Shown here: piece by piece, positions 32,103 through 34,695 of the stretch | How the letters are laid out: every line of letters starts with the position of its first letter | Numbering within the stretch: the stretch's first letter is position 1 | Assembly (NCBI GenBank): GCA_022361155.1 | Contig: JAKSBK010000325.1 | Location: 1-34,695, forward strand | Direction of reading: 5' to 3' | DNA: 34,695 bases | DNA from: Pseudomonadota bacterium | GTDB taxonomy: Bacteria > Myxococcota_A > Polyangia > Polyangiales > JAKSBK01 | Notes under the pieces: generated by a model | Told to the model about the DNA's origin: nothing | Seen by the model: only the letters and a program-made list of their open reading frames with translations | Databases searched by the model: none | Program-made: the position numbers and the translations under genes

Positions 32103-33815
32103 ATGCAGCCCATTGCCGTGCGCGATACCTACCGCGGTCGCACTATCTTGCTGACCGGCGTAACCGGCTTTCTCGGCAAGGTCTGGCTGGCCATGGCGCT
32201 CGAGCAGCTGCCGGAGCTTGGTCGCATCTACCTCTTGTTGCGCTCGAAGAACCTGATGAGCGCGCTGCAGCGCTTCGAGAAGATGGTCAACACGTCGCCG
32301 GTGTTTCGGCGCCTGCACGAGGCGCATGGACCTCGGCTGAGCGACTTCTTGCGCCGCCGTGTCGAAGTCGTGGAGGGAGATGTGGCCCTGCCGAACCTCG
32401 GCGTCGAGCCTCAGGCTGCAACGCGCTTGCGGCGCGAGCTGGACCTGCTGGTGCACTGTGCCGGCCTGGTGGACTTCAATCCCGACTTGCGCAAGGCGTT
32501 GAGCTGCAACGTACAGGGAGCGCTGAACGCCGCCGACTTTGCCGCGACCTGCGATACGGCGGCGCTGATGCACGTGTCGACCTGCTATGTAGCCGGCCGC
32601 CGTCAGGGTCGGCTTGCCGAGAACCTGGCCTGGGATACCGCTCCGAACGGCAAGCCTCTCGATGCGATTCGAGAGTTCGCACGGGTTCAGCAGAGCGTTC
32701 GCGAGCTGGCCTGCTCGGATGACCCGGGCGAAGCTCATGAGGGGCTTCAACAAGAGGTTCGCAAACAGGCGCACAAGCGCGGACTGGATGCGACCAACCG
32801 CACGTTGATGAGCAGCCTGCTGCGTCGCCGCCGCCGCGAGCACCTCAAGCAGGCCATGGTGGCGGCCGGCGTCGAGCGAGCACGGCACTGGGGTTTCACC
32901 AACACCTACACCTATACCAAGGCACTAGCCGAGGCGCTCCTGGTGGACCGAGCCAAAGGACTGAAAGGACTGCGCTGGTCGGTGTTTCGGCCCTCCATCA
33001 TCGAGAGCGCCCTGGATTTTCCTTTTGCGGGTTGGAACCAAGGCTTCAACGCGAGTGCGCCGCTCGTCTACGTCATGGGCACATGGTTTCGCTTTGTTCC
33101 CGCGCGCGAAGACGTGCCTTTCGACGTGGTTCCGGTGGACGGCGTGTGCCGCAACCTGCTGGTGGCGGGAGCGGCGTTGCTCCTCGGCCGGCACGCGCCC
33201 GTGTACCAGTGCGCGACAACGGATCGCAACCTGTTCACGATAGGACGTGTCTGCGAGCTCATCGGCCTGGGTCATCGCCGCTATTTGAGGCGTCATGGTG
33301 GGACGGCGGCGGAGCGCCTGCTGCTGTCGAGGTGGGAGGCCGTGCCCGTGCGCCAGGCTCACGTGGCCTCGTTGAATCGGCAACAGCAAGTCCTCGCGGG
33401 TGTCGAATCGCTGATCCAGCATGCACCACGAGGTTGGCCAAAAGGGATTCGGAGAGCCATGGACCAGCTCTCAAAGGGCTCGGTCAAACTGCGCAAGCGT
33501 CTGTCCGAGCTTGAGGATCTGGTCGAAACCTACCAGCCTTTCATTCATGATAACTATCAGATCTTCGTCAACCGAGCCATGGATGCGCACCCTCCCATGG
33601 AGTCGGAGTTTCACTTCGATCCCAGGGACATCGAGTGGCGCAGCTACTGGCTCGACGTCCACATGCCGGGATTGCGACGCTGGACCTTTCCGTTGTTCGA
33701 AGGCCGTCAGCCTGAGACGGATCGAGCCCAGTTTCCGGTCCGTCTCGAGGCTGCGGCGCAGTTTCGGCCCGTAGCCTCGCCAACCGTAGCCGCCTCTGGA
33801 GAGGCCGCACAATGA
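32103..33815 (+). CDS. Fatty acyl-CoA reductase-like protein (NAD_binding_4)
   Basis: 570 aa from ATG 32103, with AAGGAGA 7 nt upstream and 21 nt after the HAD-like gene. Residues 14-26 hold the Rossmann motif TGVTGFLGK. VEGDVALPNLGV, LVHCAGLVDFNPDL and the extended-SDR active site Y269-TYT-K273 follow. A basic, helical insert (RKQAHKRGLDATNR to RRRRREHLKQAM) precedes YTYTK, as in bacterial FARs. The C-terminal part (DNYQIFVNRAMD to DIEWRSYWLDVHMPGLRRW) matches the FAR C-terminal domain. Enzymes of this type reduce acyl-CoA or acyl-ACP to fatty aldehyde or alcohol with NADPH. Substrate is inferred. Its stop overlaps the next start by 4 bp. Confidence 0.88.
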   Translation: MQPIAVRDTYRGRTILLTGVTGFLGKVWLAMALEQLPELGRIYLLLRSKNLMSALQRFEKMVNTSPVFRRLHEAHGPRLSDFLRRRVEVVEGDVALPNLGVEPQAATRLRRELDLLVHCAGLVDFNPDLRKALSCNVQGALNAADFAATCDTAALMHVSTCYVAGRRQGRLAENLAWDTAPNGKPLDAIREFARVQQSVRELACSDDPGEAHEGLQQEVRKQAHKRGLDATNRTLMSSLLRRRRREHLKQAMVAAGVERARHWGFTNTYTYTKALAEALLVDRAKGLKGLRWSVFRPSIIESALDFPFAGWNQGFNASAPLVYVMGTWFRFVPAREDVPFDVVPVDGVCRNLLVAGAALLLGRHAPVYQCATTDRNLFTIGRVCELIGLGHRRYLRRHGGTAAERLLLSRWEAVPVRQAHVASLNRQQQVLAGVESLIQHAPRGWPKGIRRAMDQLSKGSVKLRKRLSELEDLVETYQPFIHDNYQIFVNRAMDAHPPMESEFHFDPRDIEWRSYWLDVHMPGLRRWTFPLFEGRQPETDRAQFPVRLEAAAQFRPVASPTVAASGEAAQ

Positions 33816-34695
33816 CCGTCTTCGTCACCGGAGCCACGGGATTCATCGGTTCCTACGTCGTGACGAACTTGCTCGAGCACAGCGACCAAAACCTGCTCCT
33901 GCTGGTTCGAGCCTCTTGCCGCCGGCAGGCTGCCCACAAGCTCTGGAAGGCGCTGCAGCTTCACATGCAGTTCGATCGTTTCCTCCACTACCTGCAGCAT
34001 CGCATCGAGCTCGTCCCGGGCGATCTCACAGCCCCTGAGCTCGGGCTGGATCCCGACCTGAGGTTGGATCTTGGCCGGCGGATCGAGTCGATCGTTCATT
34101 GTGCCGCGTCCCTGAACCGGAAATCGGCCAAGGCCTGCTTCAACGTCAATCTGCGCGGCACGCTCAGCTTGGCGAAGCTAGCCCGCGCGGCTCACGAGCA
34201 TCATGGGCTGCGCAGGCTGAGCGAGGTTTCCACCACCGCGGTCGCGGGTAAGCGCGAACACGAGCTGGTGCGTGAAGAGGACGCGATAGACTGGAGCCGC
34301 AGCGACTACGACCCGTACGCACGTACCAAGAAGTTCTGCGAGCACATGCTGTGCGAGCTGCTTCCCGATGTCCCCTTGACGATCTTCCGGCCCAGCATCG
34401 TCCTGGGTGACAGCCGTTTCGCCGAAACGACCCAGTTTGACATGGCGATTGCCTTCGCAGCGCTGGCTCGTACACCCGTGCTGCCGTTCGACCCTGACGC
34501 GAGGCTCGACATCGTTCCAGCGGATTTCGTGGGACGTGCCATCGCCACGATTCACCTGCGCGGTGAGCCGAAGCACCCAGTGTATCACCTGTCCTCCGGC
34601 CCCGCGTCGCTGAGCTACAAGCAGATAGTGACCGAGCTGCGCCGGCAAGGCTACGATCATCGGCCGCTGTTCGCGCCGAAGCTAACGAAACCAGC
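33812..34695 (+). CDS. Extended SDR / thioester-reductase-like protein (partial)
   Basis: Starts at ATG 33812, overlapping the FAR-like gene stop (ATGA), and runs open off the right edge for 294 codons. The N-terminus is MTVFVTGATGFIGSYVV, with the GATGFIG cofactor motif. GDLTAPELGLD and IVHCAASLNRKS follow, then the catalytic pair Y169-ART-K173 (YDPYARTKKF) and FRPSIVLGD. ARLDIVPADFVGRAI is the NAD_binding_4 signature shared with FAR and thioester-reductase domains. The upstream protein has the same family architecture, so two paralogous reductases are translationally coupled. The second may act on the first one's product or be its partner. Confidence 0.88.
   Translation, partial: MTVFVTGATGFIGSYVVTNLLEHSDQNLLLLVRASCRRQAAHKLWKALQLHMQFDRFLHYLQHRIELVPGDLTAPELGLDPDLRLDLGRRIESIVHCAASLNRKSAKACFNVNLRGTLSLAKLARAAHEHHGLRRLSEVSTTAVAGKREHELVREEDAIDWSRSDYDPYARTKKFCEHMLCELLPDVPLTIFRPSIVLGDSRFAETTQFDMAIAFAALARTPVLPFDPDARLDIVPADFVGRAIATIHLRGEPKHPVYHLSSGPASLSYKQIVTELRRQGYDHRPLFAPKLTKP

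Noticed and set aside
1-34695. CRISPR array, tRNA, rRNA, complete IS or prophage
   Set aside because: No regularly spaced repeats, cloverleaf sequences, transposase or phage structural genes were seen.

Overview
The window is GC-rich and densely coded. It carries a soluble Ser/Thr kinase, two large hybrid histidine kinases, several lipoproteins (one with an Asp/Ala/Gly-rich spacer), a DUF5916 barrel protein and tandem acyl-reductase-type dehydrogenases. This mix fits a large-genome Gram-negative deltaproteobacterium, most likely Myxococcota (Polyangia-like). That placement is inferred from gene content; no rRNA or tRNA gene is present.

Layout. 1-1755: the tail of an M16 peptidase, a RelE/RHH toxin-antitoxin pair and a nucleotidyltransferase with a small partner, closed by two perfect hairpins. 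1812-6750: a beta-propeller lipoprotein with tandem repeats in its leader, an exported MsrA-MsrB fusion and an MFS transporter. 6767-13988 (minus): a five-gene run, DUF4350 protein > MoxR ATPase > DUF58/vWA protein > RsmA > DUF5916 barrel, mostly with 4-bp overlaps. 14190-18188: a 64-aa protein, an SDR that has lost its catalytic residues, a Ser/Thr kinase, a CBS-pair protein and two c-type cytochromes. 18238-18395: a MITE-like insertion at the very end of a DegP/HtrA gene. 18387-22491: DegP, a YbdG-type MscS channel, a Cys-rich lipoprotein and an RRM protein.

22717-31307 is a signalling island. On the minus strand, an exported Ig/barrel protein, a FecR-domain lipoprotein and a membrane hybrid histidine kinase follow each other with tight spacing. 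Divergently, a receiver protein overlaps a second hybrid kinase (HisKA-HATPase-pseudoreceiver-receiver-Hpt). Pairing a FecR-type envelope protein with a histidine kinase instead of an ECF sigma factor is the best candidate for an unusual system here.

31404-34695 (plus, running off the end): a HAD-IB-like protein lacking the nucleophile aspartate, a fatty acyl-CoA reductase-like protein and a second extended SDR. A 24-bp operator-like dyad lies on the candidate promoter. This looks like a regulated lipid or fatty-alcohol operon.

Two copies of a ~42-bp intergenic element (14059-14100 and 17013-17055) each end 90 nt before the start codon of an exported protein and run into a hairpin whose stem differs but whose GCG loop is the same. 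This is a candidate shared leader RNA or regulatory element.
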